DNA of 64,000 nucleotides from Diploscapter coronatus (taxonomy: Eukaryota; Nematoda; Chromadorea; Rhabditida; Rhabditidae), in NCBI GenBank assembly GCA_964036155.1, contig OZ038423.1:19979249-20043248 (forward strand), given 5' to 3'. Below are positions 52,486 through 63,500 of this stretch, piece by piece (the first letter of the stretch is position 1; every line of letters begins with the position of its first letter). Both the position numbers and the translations under genes were made by a program. Below the pieces are notes generated by a model. That model worked only from the letters and a program-made list of their open reading frames with translations, searched no databases and was not told the origin of the DNA.

Positions 52486-53727
52486 CTACTGAAATTTGCC
52501 GCTAGCTTGGCAATACTCGACGAATTGCTGTATCTGACTGCAGGATATGTCTGGATAGTAGAGTTGAATCAGACCACAATTAGAGCCGGCAAAATTCGAA
52601 ATGTTCGTAATGCCAAACGTCCGACCTAACAATTTGAATATATCATTAGATTTCGAATATTAGATAACAATTTACCAATGGATTTAGTCTCTTCACATTT
52701 TCTATCCAGGTCTTCAGTTGAATAACCGCTTCCAGTTTCTCTATCGTAAATCGGCTAAAGATGAGGAAAATAAATAAACATAAACATTATAAAATATTCT
52801 CACATCCAAAGAAACAATTCGTTCAGTGGTTGTTTCTTCGATGAATGCGGGTGTTTCAGGAATTCTTTCCTCTTCAGCTTCTAATTTCATTTCGTCTATT
52901 TCATCGATTACTCGCTGAATGAATAAATTTTGTAAATTTTATTTTAAAAAATGAATAATTACCCTATTGTATTTATGAGATTTATTCGCCTTTTGCTTCT
53001 TCTTCTTCTTCTTCCTTCGAATTCGTTTGATGCGAATTTTCTTTATTCGCTTCTTCCTCTTTTTATGCTGTCTATCGTAGTATTTCGATCTATGGTGCTG
53101 AAGATCAGCTTCATTTCAGTTTCAAATTGAATTAGTTTATTACTTACAGTAGGATAAGCTCTCGTACTCGTATGGCTCAAAAATTCATCGAGCCAATTAT
53201 CCTCCTGCAGGCTTCGAGATAAATGATCATTATCATCGTTATCTTCTTCTCCGTTTGTAGGAGAGTCACCAACTATTTGCTCATTATCAGCATCAAAGTT
53301 ATTCATGGACTGAAATATTATTTTCTAATGATGATAGATTAGGTGATATTGATAAGAGATTATTACGAAATTGCGAAATAACAAGTTCAACTATATTAAA
53401 AATCTCAGTGGAGGATTCAGCTCCATTTAACTTCAAAGTTCGTGAAGTAAAAATTGAAAAAAGACTTTAATAACTGACGATTATTGTAATTTGATGTTTT
53501 TATTCCAGAAATGTGCAATTTTCAATAAATTTATCCTACATAATACTGTCGATCATTGTATCCTTTATAACCGATTGCATCATCACCAATATCCTGGTCT
53601 AGGCCTATCGATACTTTTCGTAAAGCCTGAATTATCAATTATTTCGCCATTAAAAATTTAGAGAATTTCTCACATTCACGGTTCCGATGAGTAGGAGTAG
53701 ATGATAGAAGCAAAATAACAGAACCAT
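52486..53727 (-). CDS. Secreted polybasic proprotein-like protein, 255 aa
   Basis: Unrecognised. Exons (high to low): 53727-53674, 53626-53540, 53309-53148, 53097-52963, 52914-52804, 52754-52676, 52625-52486, phase-consistent. A strong signal peptide (MVLLFCFYHLLLLIG, cleavage near TVNA) is followed by an acidic stretch (DSPTNGEEDNDDNDH), then an extremely basic run in residues about 102-145 (DRQHKKRKKRIKKIRIK, then RRKKKKKKQK), then about 110 residues ending in a small domain with four Cys (KCEETKS, SNCGLIQLYYPDIS, SCSQIQQFVEYCQ). The order signal, acidic propeptide, multibasic site, Cys domain is like a furin-processed secreted ligand, but I see no known cystine-knot spacing. If exon 2 is not spliced at 53539, a 49-residue secreted peptide ending QYYVG would be made instead. 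Confidence 0.7.
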
Positions 53728-55428
53728 CAGTTAGTTGGCGGCATTACTTGGCTGAAAAATGGAGTGGAGAATGAACAGAAAGGGGCTAGACTGATTGATT
53801 GGATTATGGATATTAACGGATTTACGGATAGGGGCTGTTTCAACTCGACAGACAAGGAAAGTGATGAAGGAAGACTGGAGATTAGAAGTGGGACGATAGA
53901 AATATCAATGGAAGAGAGAAGTGAGAGGAAGGGGTGAAAGAGGAAGGAAGACAGGACGAAAATATCACGCCTAACAAACGAGAAAATTGATGCTGAAAAG
54001 CACCTTTAATCGGATTCGGATTGAAGTGATCCGAATCCAAATCGAATTGAATCCAATCCTCAGGCTATTTCCTCTCCCTCTGCCTCTGTCTGTCTTCAGC
54101 ATTCCTGTTTTCCCTGAGCGATGCGAGGAAAAGGAACGCTTACATGAAGATGTTGTGGCTATTACTCTTGAGCGAAGAAGCACTTGATTCTGAATTGGAT
54201 TGGAGAAACAACCAAAATAGAAACAAATTAGCTTAGACATTAGACAATTGACTATATGCAGACTGGATGTTGCGCAGTCAGGAAGCTCATTATGAAACCT
54301 GTTCAAAAATAAAAGGACTGGCAAGATATGTTTGGATTTATAGTTCAATTTGTTATACAGTTGTGCTATTTATTGCTAGTCAGTTAGACATAAGTGTTGA
54401 GTTTGGAAACGGTCTTTGCATATTAAACTAGATGAACTGTCATGAACTAATTTGTATGAACTATTCTGGCATGAATTTCGATGAAAGCTGATTTTCATAC
54501 ATTTTATCTTAATTTACGATTAATTTGAGGTTTAATTGATTTATTATTTTAAGAGTTAGTTTGAATAATCATAAAACAATTGAAACGACTGGATAAAATA
54601 AATAATGAATAAACACTGAAAATATGCTTGTAGTAAAATTTAGAGAAAAACGCGTTAACATCGAAACTTGGAATGTGGAGATCAGATACAGAAATCTGCT
54701 ACAATGGAACAGACTCAAGAGACAGAATTTGATGAGGAGGTTCAAATCGTTCAGCAAATGAACCAGAGGAAGTTATGAAGACATATTTTTACTGAAATAG
54801 TAGATATTCGATGATCTTCTCAATTTGATTTTTAGAATCAATTGAGAATTAACAAACGGAGTCTTCTCAGAATGATTGTTGATTTGAATCAAAATAAATG
54901 ATGAAATAGTATTATTGGTCTTGTCCATAAGTATTTAGCCCTTTTTATTTTCGTGATTTTTTTCTTTCTAATCAATGAATACAAATGAAGTTGTCGGTAT
55001 ATATACAAGTCGGAAAAGGGCTTTAAGGTGATACCATTTTGTCTGTCGCTTTTCAAATTACGCGTAAAACACATGCACGAAAAGCACTAGGGTTTCCAAG
55101 GCCCAATGCTCGGCACCTAAAGCATATTTTCGGTAAAGCTAATTATCATTTTGAAGCACTACATCAGTACCTCGTTATCATGTAAAAATTCGAATATAAA
55201 CTACGGCCTTGTGTCTTGTATGTTCACCGAAAACCCCATTTGGGTTCATTAATCAGAAAGAAGAATATTCAAGAATATAAAAAAGGGTCAAATGCTTATG
55301 AACAAGATCAATAGAAAAGAATAAAACATGAATTTAATTTTAAAAAGCAATGAAACAAGTAACCACGAAATATCATTTTCAAAATAAGCGATAAAATGAA
55401 ACGTACCAAGTGAATGAATAGAACACGA
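53728..55428. other. Intergenic between secreted polybasic gene and HDAC
   Basis: Purine-rich on the plus strand at 53870-53960 (pyrimidine-rich for the minus-strand gene it precedes). Contains the mariner-type element 54915-55311 and a 24-codon plus-strand frame at 54703 (MEQTQETEFDEEVQIVQQMN) that has no supporting exon. Confidence 0.45.
54915..55311. mobile_element. 397-bp mariner/Tc1-type miniature element
   Basis: Ends TTGGTCTTGTCCATAAGTAT and, inverted, TTGATCTTGTTCATAAGCAT, going on as TTxxxCCCTTTTTAT over roughly 55 bp; flanked by TA on both sides. The CATAAGTATTT start is the usual look of Tc1/mariner ends. Interior has no intact transposase; plus-strand fragments may be relics. Confidence 0.85.
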
Positions 55429-58400
55429 TCATGTTGACGACCGAGAACTACTGAAAATGATTTGATGATAGGTGGGTAATTTGATTGAATCAACCTGGAG
55501 CTTCATCTTCTTAGCCTCGATGGATTCCTCGCTCTCCATCTCCGCGGCCCTCTTCGCGTTGTGCTCGTTCTTTCTGTCATCGCCCTCGGTCTCCCCGTCG
55601 TAGAATTCACCCTGGTCCTGTACAGCCGAGTCCATAATTGAGGCTGAAATTGTTGCGTGTGAACCGATTATAGCGAGTTCATAATTTCAGTAAGTAGTCG
55701 TCACTGACAGATTACTTGAGAAAAAATAAACTGCAAGAATTCGAATATGCCAAGTGTGCATTGCGTAATATAAAGTCGTCAAAGTCATTCGTCGAATCGA
55801 TGAAACGTCGTTTTTCATTTATGAGTTACAAAAAGAAACGACTTACGATGAAGTCGGTGATCGGGACTGGCCATGTCCTTCTGCAAGCTGCCATCATTCA
55901 AGCACTTGAATGCGTCTTCGGGAGCGTCTGAAAGTCATCAATTCAAATATTCCTCGAATTTAGACTCCTTACAGGTCTGCATCTGGACGGACGGAGCGAT
56001 GGTCAGTTTTTCCAGATTCTGGATGATACATTCTCTGAAAGGAGTCATAAAGAATATCGTCGATAAAAATAGATCCTGACTGAATGCGTTTGAGCTGCTC
56101 GGGAGTGTTGTCGTCCGAAGTGTTTGACGGCTCGATGTGCAGCTTGTAGTTGGGGCCGAAATATTCGAAATAGTCGTTGTAGGGCAGGTCTTAAAGAATT
56201 CAAGAATATCTCTACATGTTTCTAGGGAACAAACCATCAGGCACTTCATGGTCCACAGCGAGCGTCGTCTCATAAGTCCAGGCACGGGCTACGTTTCTCG
56301 GCGTGTAGCCACCTGGAATTTTGCAATTGAATTGGTCATTATCGAAAAGGGTGAACTAGAGTTATTGTTTGTTTGCTGTTTATTATTGCTTACTGTTTGT
56401 TCTGTGATTATTCTTTTGAAATTGGATTGATATTGGGGTTTGTTTGAAACCTTTGTGGAGCCAAGGCCGAGCCGAGACTCGTCTCGAAGATAATAAAAAG
56501 AAAGTGTATAAACTAGATATTTAAAATTTCAGCCCACTTTTCAATAACAAAAATGCTTCTACCTCCACCGACCATGAGAAGAGGAACATTGCACTTGCGG
56601 AAGAAGGAGACACAAGCGCCATGGCCACGCAGAGTCAGATTGAAGGGACCGAGTCTGTCCCCGTTCAAGGAGTCGGCACCACACTGCAGCACGACTGCGC
56701 AAGGCTGGAACCTCTCCATCACCTTAGTCATTATCTAAATTATTATTCTTCGGCATCTTCGTGTATTTCAATGCGACATACGGGCACGAAAATGTTCTGA
56801 TAGGCCGCGTCGGTGATTCCATCCTTCAGAGGCACATTCACAGAGTATAGCTTGCCCTTGCCTGCGCCAATGTCCTGGAATTCATAAAGTTCTAATTGTA
56901 ACAAGAGATAAGACATTATTTATTATATTTAGAGGGACCAAGTCTTTCCCTTTGAAGACCGTTGCAGGAAAATATCGCTGCACAAAGATCATGTTGATTT
57001 CCTCTTCTCACCTTCAAATCTCCCGTGCCAGGGAAAAAGTCTCCGTATTTGTGGAAAGACACCGTCATCACTCTGTCGGTCGTGTAGAAGGCCTCTTCTA
57101 CTCCGTCACCGTGGTGCACATCGATGTCCACATAGAGCACTCTGTAGATGAATGCTTGAAATGGTCAAGATAATTAATTAAGACTCGCCTCTTGTGGTAC
57201 TTGAGCAGCTCGAGGATGCCCAGTACGATGTCGTTCGTGTAGCAGAATCCCGATGCCTCGCTCTTCTTCGCGTGATGTAGACCGCCCATCCAGTTGATCG
57301 CAATGTCCGCCTTTCTCTTGTTCAGCTTCACAGCAGCGGCTAAAAATGGTCAATATTCAAATAATTCTTGAAGCTGAATAATTGAAACTCGTTGCACATA
57401 ACTTACACAAGATTCGAATTAGATAAGTAATATTATGCTAGTTTATGAGATGCCCAAAAGGAGAAATAGAATGTGGAAACCATACCAATAGATCCGCCAC
57501 TCGAGAGTTGGCAGAATTCGTAGAGACCGTCGAACAGAGGGCAGTCTTCTCCCACATTGACTGAAACCCGGATCAGATCAAATAAATCAGTGACGATTTT
57601 ATTATCAGCGCGTCAAAAAGCGATCATTCGAGCATAGATGGGAGCATGCAGTCTCTGGCAACCCTACGACGAAATGTGTAATGTGTTCAATGAAGGAGAG
57701 CCAGCTCCCGATGATCGCTTTCTTCGCGTTACTAACAAAGTATGCATACACTTGAGCATCTGCTTGTTGTACATCTTGAGGTTGTCGGGACTGGCCATCT
57801 TCAGGAAGTTCATGTAGTCCTCGCTGTGGAAACGGGTCATTTCCTCGAATGTCGCAGGGAAGGGGCGCTAAACGAGAGCTATGAAGAAAGCAAGCAAAAG
57901 ACGCATACATAGACTTCGAGGTCCCTGTAGATACCGTAGTTGAGCAGCAAGTGGTGCGTCATGCGGATCCTGTGTGGCTTCATCACATGGCCTTGGCCTG
58001 CAACAAGGTTTATTTATTTAAAAAAAAAAAAGAAAAAAAGAAACCCGCTCAAGGTAAATGTTTTAAAGACGGGAAATTTATTGCTTTGCAAGAAACCTAC
58101 TACTAAAAATTTCTCATTCACAAGAAATTTGCGATTTTATACTTTTTCTTAGGCTAAAATTGTCTACTTGCTTGGAATTACATTTTCGATAAAATCTAAA
58201 CTCTAGTTAGATCGATAGATCATAAAAGGTGGTCGAAATGACACTCCATAATGTTTTCAAGTCAAAATTTTGATGTGCATTTTAAAAATAATTAATTAAT
58301 TAATTTCTTCTAATCGTGCTCAGACCTGGACTTTTTTTTAATTTAGCAACCGCACCGTAGTTGCGGTGGAAAAGTCCCAAGTCTGGTCGTGCTAACAATT

Positions 58401-58572
58401 TAAAATGTACGCCTTCATGTCTTCTCAAACAACAGTTAATTTCAGAAAAAATAAAAATACCATAGTAGTAGTTGCCGATATTGGAGTCGTAGTAGTAAGC
58501 GACCCTGCGCTTGCCGTGCTCCTGCACGCCATTGCTCGACGAGTCGATCGGGGTGAACGGCTTCGAGGACAT
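55429..58572 (-). CDS. hda-1: Class I histone deacetylase (HDAC1/2, RPD3 type), 494 aa
   Basis: Exons (high to low): 58572-58461, 57997-57909, 57867-57750, 57560-57486, 57339-57189, 57141-57012, 56874-56782, 56734-56563, 56312-56235, 56189-56081, 56034-55973, 55927-55847, 55643-55429. A nuclear zinc-dependent lysine deacetylase of Sin3/NuRD-type corepressors. The whole catalytic domain is intact: [15 protein letters not shown] (His153-154), [14 protein letters not shown] (zinc Asp189 and His191), [13 protein letters not shown] (zinc Asp277) and [12 protein letters not shown] (transition-state Tyr316). Numbering runs 13 ahead of human HDAC1 because of an N-terminal extension. After about residue 430 comes an acidic, charged tail ([14 protein letters not shown]) ending in AKKMKLQ. 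Intron 57142-57188 needs a GC donor. A possible last intron (GT after AAGCTCCAG, to TTTTCAG) would join directly to a TAG stop, so two C-termini are possible. Head to head with UQCRB, 259 bp apart. Confidence 0.96.
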
Positions 58573-58831
58573 TTCCACTGAAAATTTGCATAAAAGTTGA
58601 AGAAAATGAACATCCAGGGAAACTCCGGGTGGAAAATAATAAATGGCTCTCAAAAATAACGATTGGGGGGTGCAAGATGCATTTTACAAGTGGCGCCCGT
58701 CAAAAACTGCGTTTACGCCTTCTTTCACCCACTTGCATTTTTCATCGAGTTTTATAATTTTCCTCGAATTAAATTATTTTTTTCCGCTCAAAATATGACC
58801 CTGACAATTTCAGTCATCTGAACGGCCAACG
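58573..58831. promoter_or_regulatory. Bidirectional promoter region, HDAC / UQCRB
   Basis: Only 259 bp lie between the two divergent start codons. Both starts follow TTTCAG acceptors (TTTTCAG then TGGAAATG for HDAC; TTTCAG 19 nt before UQCRB), so both mRNAs may be trans-spliced and the true promoter must lie inside this short stretch or in the outrons. Confidence 0.55.
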
Positions 58832-60211
58832 ATGTCTGCAAGCAAGGTGATCAAGTTCAAATACGACGGTTAGTTTTCGAGTCTATCTTCATCATATATT
58901 TTCCCCGAATTTTTGGATCGGATGATATTTTGTTTAGGTGCTGCAATGAGCTGGATCAGAAGAGTCGCCTGGACGCACTTCTGGGGAGGACGCGAGTATG
59001 GTGGGCAGTGCAATTTACTCGGCAAAATAGATGAATAAAATCGGATTATTTGGGCTCATTTGTTTCTAGTCGAAATGGACGTTTTGAGAATTGCACCACC
59101 TTATTGAATATTTTCTATCCATTTTTAACAAATTTATTCAAAAATCAATTCTCGCTAATTCTTAGGTCTGCAATTCCACGACCAGTGCTTCGAGCCAGCC
59201 CCGGAGGTGACCGAGGCCCTGCGCCGTCTCAATCTCAAGGAGCCGCATCTGTTTGACGCTCGCAAGATCCGTCTGTCTCGCGCTCACACCATGGCTCTGC
59301 ATGGAGAGAGACTCCCCAAGGATCAGTGGACCAGATGGGAAGAGGCATGTCTCTTTAGAGATACTTACTTCTCCTAAGGAATATTTTATCAAATGTGACT
59401 ATGAAAAACGAGTCCAAATTTATCGGCTCCCTGTATAATTCATCAGTTCACCATGACCACCATTTGTAAAGTTCACCAGGCTTTAAGACCAGGGAGTGTA
59501 GACAAATGAGAAATAAGAAAAATGCTGGTGAATTATACAGAGGACCAAATTTATCCCGAACGAAAAATACACATACGCAGTCAAATTTTCACCATGTAAT
59601 GCTGTATCTTCGTTTGGCTCGTTTTGCATTTCAGCTGGCCCAAAGCGCAACCAAATTTGTAGGCGTTTTAAAATTATGCGAGAAAATGAAGGCAACTCGT
59701 ATTTGATGAGATGACGAGAGTTATTCTAGTAATGACGAGACCCCTTTTGGTAAATGACGAAATATATCTTTTCCCATACTATCTCACTCAATTCTCATTT
59801 CTTTACGTAAACTATCAAACACTTCATCTCGTCATTTACGAATTGCCGAAAATTAAGCCAGTTCAGGCCGAGGAAATGTATTATGGACCTGATCCTAAAT
59901 ATCCCCATTTCCTGTGTTTTTCGCTATTCTAAACTAATGATTATCTTTGCATAACTTCTTTTTGGACGGTAAAATGATGCACAAACGAAAAATAGTTAAT
60001 CGACAGTTTTTGTTGTCAAATTAAAATCTCATATTTACTAGACTATTGGCTGAAATTTCATTAACAATGAGTTACTAGATTCAGAAATAAGACCAAATTC
60101 TAGGAGAGCTGGTACCTGAAGCCGTATCTGGACGAGATCGAGAACGAGAAGAGAGGCAGGGCCGAAACGTCGGGACTCATTCCTCCCTACGAAATGAAGC
60201 AGAACCATTAG
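58832..60211 (+). CDS. UQCRB: Cytochrome bc1 complex subunit 7 (UQCRB/QCR7), 128 aa
   Basis: Exons 58832-58868, 58938-59000, 59166-59344, 60104-60211. UQCRB is a small matrix-facing subunit of respiratory complex III that helps form the ubiquinone site with cytochrome b. Family features: GLQFHDQCFEPAPEVTEALR, then ARKIRLSRAHTMALHGERLP, KDQWTRWEEESWYLKPYL and a charged C-terminus; about 17 residues longer than the human 111-aa form at the ends. The last intron, 59345-60103, has a GC donor (GAG then GCATGT); joining there gives WEE-ESWYLKPYL, which lines up with YEE-ENFYLEPYL of other animals, so the site is well supported. The start is 19 nt after a TTTCAG acceptor. Polyadenylation signal AATAAA at 60372. 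Confidence 0.93.
59411..59560. repeat. Small inverted repeat in UQCRB intron
   Basis: CCCTGTATAATTCATCAG and, inverted, CTCTGTATAATTCACCAG, each flanked outward by an AAATTTAT-containing arm. Lies in the GC-AG intron 59345-60103. Possibly a miniature-element relic. Confidence 0.5.
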
Positions 60212-60559
60212 ATTGACTGATCCCTTCTAGTTCAAGTTATGAAGTGCTTGGCCTATTCATCTCATCTAGGCTCACTCATGCATTGTCTCTCTTCATTTCA
60301 ACTGCTGTAGTGTCTGTAAGAGTATCTAAACTAGTGATCGATCGATTGATTGATTTTGATGTTTGTAACGGAATAAATTTATCGATAGTCATAAGTCAGA
60401 CAGGTTTCACGTAGTGTTGATACAGCGATGAAACATACGAGCTCGAACTTGGATCGTTCAGTGACAACACAAACTGATTATGAGAGTGGGAAGGAAAGCG
60501 GAAGAGAGGGGGAGGGCTGCGAAGGCTGGGGAAGTTCAGCAGGGTAGCACGTCACATCA
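60212..60559. other. Spacer between UQCRB and CLC genes
   Basis: UQCRB 3' UTR with AATAAA at 60372, then a purine-rich stretch (60490-60525) just before the CLC start. A short frame from 60430 stops at TAG 60545, in frame with the CLC ATG, so it is not part of the CLC product. Confidence 0.45.
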
Positions 60560-63500
60560 ATGGTAAGGGATTATGCAATACGATTTGCATTTGGACTGTG
60601 GAAGGGGTGGAAGATGAGAGACAAAGCAGTGCAGCAGAAGAAGGGGGTAGAGCAGAACTATGCTGCAGCAGAAGGAGTCGCAGGTGGGTGTTTTGACTGA
60701 AGTCGGAAAATCTCGAATTAATAACAGATTGGCAACACAAAGAAGGCCAGCTTCCATTTGGATACGACAGATTACACGATCGAGAAGCTCAAGAAGAACA
60801 ACTGCACTAAATCTATAGGTAGGCAGCCAGAAGTGAAAGCTCATCTGCCCTTTTGATGCAGTCCATTTGAGACATTTGATAATCCTGTATAAGCTATTTG
60901 AAGAGTAGAAGATAAACTCGGATTAGATAGGTCTTCAGATTTTCCAAGTTGCATTACTGTCAAGCAACCCAAGTTTCAATGCTTGTCAAATTTGTATTTT
61001 TTTTTTTCATTCTTTTGAAGATTTCATCTTTTGCAGAGCGAAATGCGGACAAGCTGAAGGAGATCCTGGCAGATTGGCTGTTTCTTCTGTTCCTCGGGGT
61101 GGCCTGTGCATTCATCAACATATTCATTGAGATGCTCATCTTCAATCTTCAAGAAGGTAAGCTTTTATCACATTCTTCTTCATTCACATGGGGTAAATTT
61201 CAGTGCAACGACTTACCGTGTCTCTTCCCTTTTTCCATTTCAATCCTTCTTCCTGGGCTTTCCTCGTCATCTCCTTCATCTCATGGAGCATTTACACCGT
61301 TGGTTTAGTAGCCGCTTCAGCTACATTCGCCCATTACGTCTCAGTTCAGGCAATCGGTTCTGGAATTCCAGGTAAATGAACGATTTTGATCTTCATTTAT
61401 TCAAAAATAACCAATTATTTTTTGCAGAAATCAAGACGATAATCAGAGGAGTTGTGCTGAAGAATTACCTCTCCTTCTCGACATTGATTTCAAAAGTATT
61501 TGGAATCGCAATGGCATTGGGAAGTGGAATTCCGATCGGCAAAATGGGTGAGTTTATAGTTTTTACCTAATGTAAGGCTTATTGGGAATTCTTTAAAAAA
61601 TTGTACCTTATCTGAAAATATTTATTGTATTCTTCATTGAAGATCAATTTTGCAAGTCTAATCTTATATCATTAGGAGGATATAGTATATTAGATGATTA
61701 TCATCAGTTAAAACTCTACGACTATCTCTAATCATTCTGGTACATAAAATGCCTTACTTAACCTGTATCTTAACCCTAAGCCAGAAGCTAAATAATGATG
61801 CAATCGACTAGTGAATTTACATCTAAATGAGCGATTGTGCACGAATTGGCGAATGTGTGGACACGCTCCCATCCTCTTTTCAAAAAATTCACTACGCGAA
61901 TAATGCCGAGTACTTTTTCGCCCTGGTTTTATTCTCCCCCTTTATTTTATCAGCCGAAAAGGAAAAGAAAGAGGAGTAAAGTCAGGGTGAAAAATGCACT
62001 CTACATTAAATGCGTAGTGAATTTCTTGAAGAGAGGATGGAATAGTGATAAATAAAAACTTGTTATTTCAGGTCCGTTCTGTCACATAGCCGCATGCGTT
62101 GCGAATTTGATGTCTAACGTGGTGTCCCGATTCAGTCCAGCTTTCGCCAATAAGACTCGTAGAATGGAAGCTTTTTCTGCCGCTTGTGCTGTTGCCGTCG
62201 CATCGACTTTTTCTGCGCCAATTGGAGGTTAGCTGCTTTGATCTTCATGAAGTCCGGCTTGCAAACTTTATTAGAACAGACTAAATGCTTTATTTTAACA
62301 GAAGATTATGTCGAAATTTTAAAAGTGCCATTATGCTTATTTTATTGCGTAGAATTGAAAGGATAAGGCTAGGAAAATCAAGAGAAAACAATTATCCGCA
62401 TCGTAGTGACTAGAATGATTTATTTTATCACATACAACAATTGAATTAGATAATTTACTATCACAAAAATCAACTAGTACCCCGAACATCTGAAACTACC
62501 CCGTTTTGTTAACATCACAACAAATGGCTTCTTTCTTTCCATCCACGCAAAGCATTGACCCACAAAACGAATGTTTGCAAGATTTGCCTCTCAAAGGGAT
62601 ACTGTATTCTGGAGATTCCACATTGTATATTCTACTGTTAGAAGGACATTTCTCGTAGGTTGTGTTCATGTGAGTTTCTGAAGTTAGAAAGTTTGTAGGA
62701 AAAAACAATGAAAGCTTTTTAATGAATATTTTTATTACATCTTTAGAGAAGGTTTTCTAAACTATTCATATTCAAAATCATCTCATACTCAGAAACTATG
62801 CCAACCTTTTCCATCTGCACATAACTGCTCACATGAAGGGAAGACGGACACGTAATGTGTTACCGGTTGGACATAACAAATGTTGAATGCAAAGCAGCGA
62901 GACAGCTTACGATCGCAATAGTACCGATTATTCTCTAGCGACTGAATTATGAGACGGTTTCATATGAAATTCAGAAATGATTCTCACATCTTTAGCTTCC
63001 TTATTGCAGCGATATGATGAAACTGTCAGGATAAAAATGAATATTAAGAAAAATGATAGTGGATGAGGAATGATTGACTGAGTGTGATGAAATGAACGAA
63101 TGACACAGGGCGCAGGGGAATGGGGAATGAGGCCAATTTCCCAACTCGAGCTGATACAAAAAGGGGAATAAATCGATGCAAATGGAAATGATCGAGGTGG
63201 AAATTCAATGGCAAATCGAGAGATACGAGCTGTTTCAAATCTGAACAAATAGAGGAAAAGAAACATGTTATTAAAAAAAGACACGACATTAATGCTTTGA
63301 TTTGATTTATTGATTTTTTGATGACACATCGAATTTCAATTTCCTCATTCAGGAGTGCTCTTTTCCATCGAAGTCACAACTAGCTATTTCTCCGTTCGAT
63401 CATATTGGAGGCAAGCAACAATGGTTGAAACTTAGTAACGATAGGAAATGAATTTTCAGGGGCTTCTTTGCGGCCTGTTGCGGAGCAATAACAATTAGAC

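Noticed and set aside
53531..53727. Separate 49-residue secreted peptide gene
   Set aside because: Splicing at 53539 joins in phase to the next exon and gives a coherent longer protein; kept only as an alternative product.
54703..54777. 24-codon frame with acidic, coding-like composition (MEQTQETEFDEE)
   Set aside because: No flanking exon, promoter or homologue visible; could be chance.
59711..59932. 73-codon frame in the UQCRB intron
   Set aside because: Lies between well-supported exons, has no domain and contains inverted-repeat sequence.
60428..60547. Upstream coding extension of the CLC gene
   Set aside because: Its frame runs into a TAG at 60545 before the CLC start.
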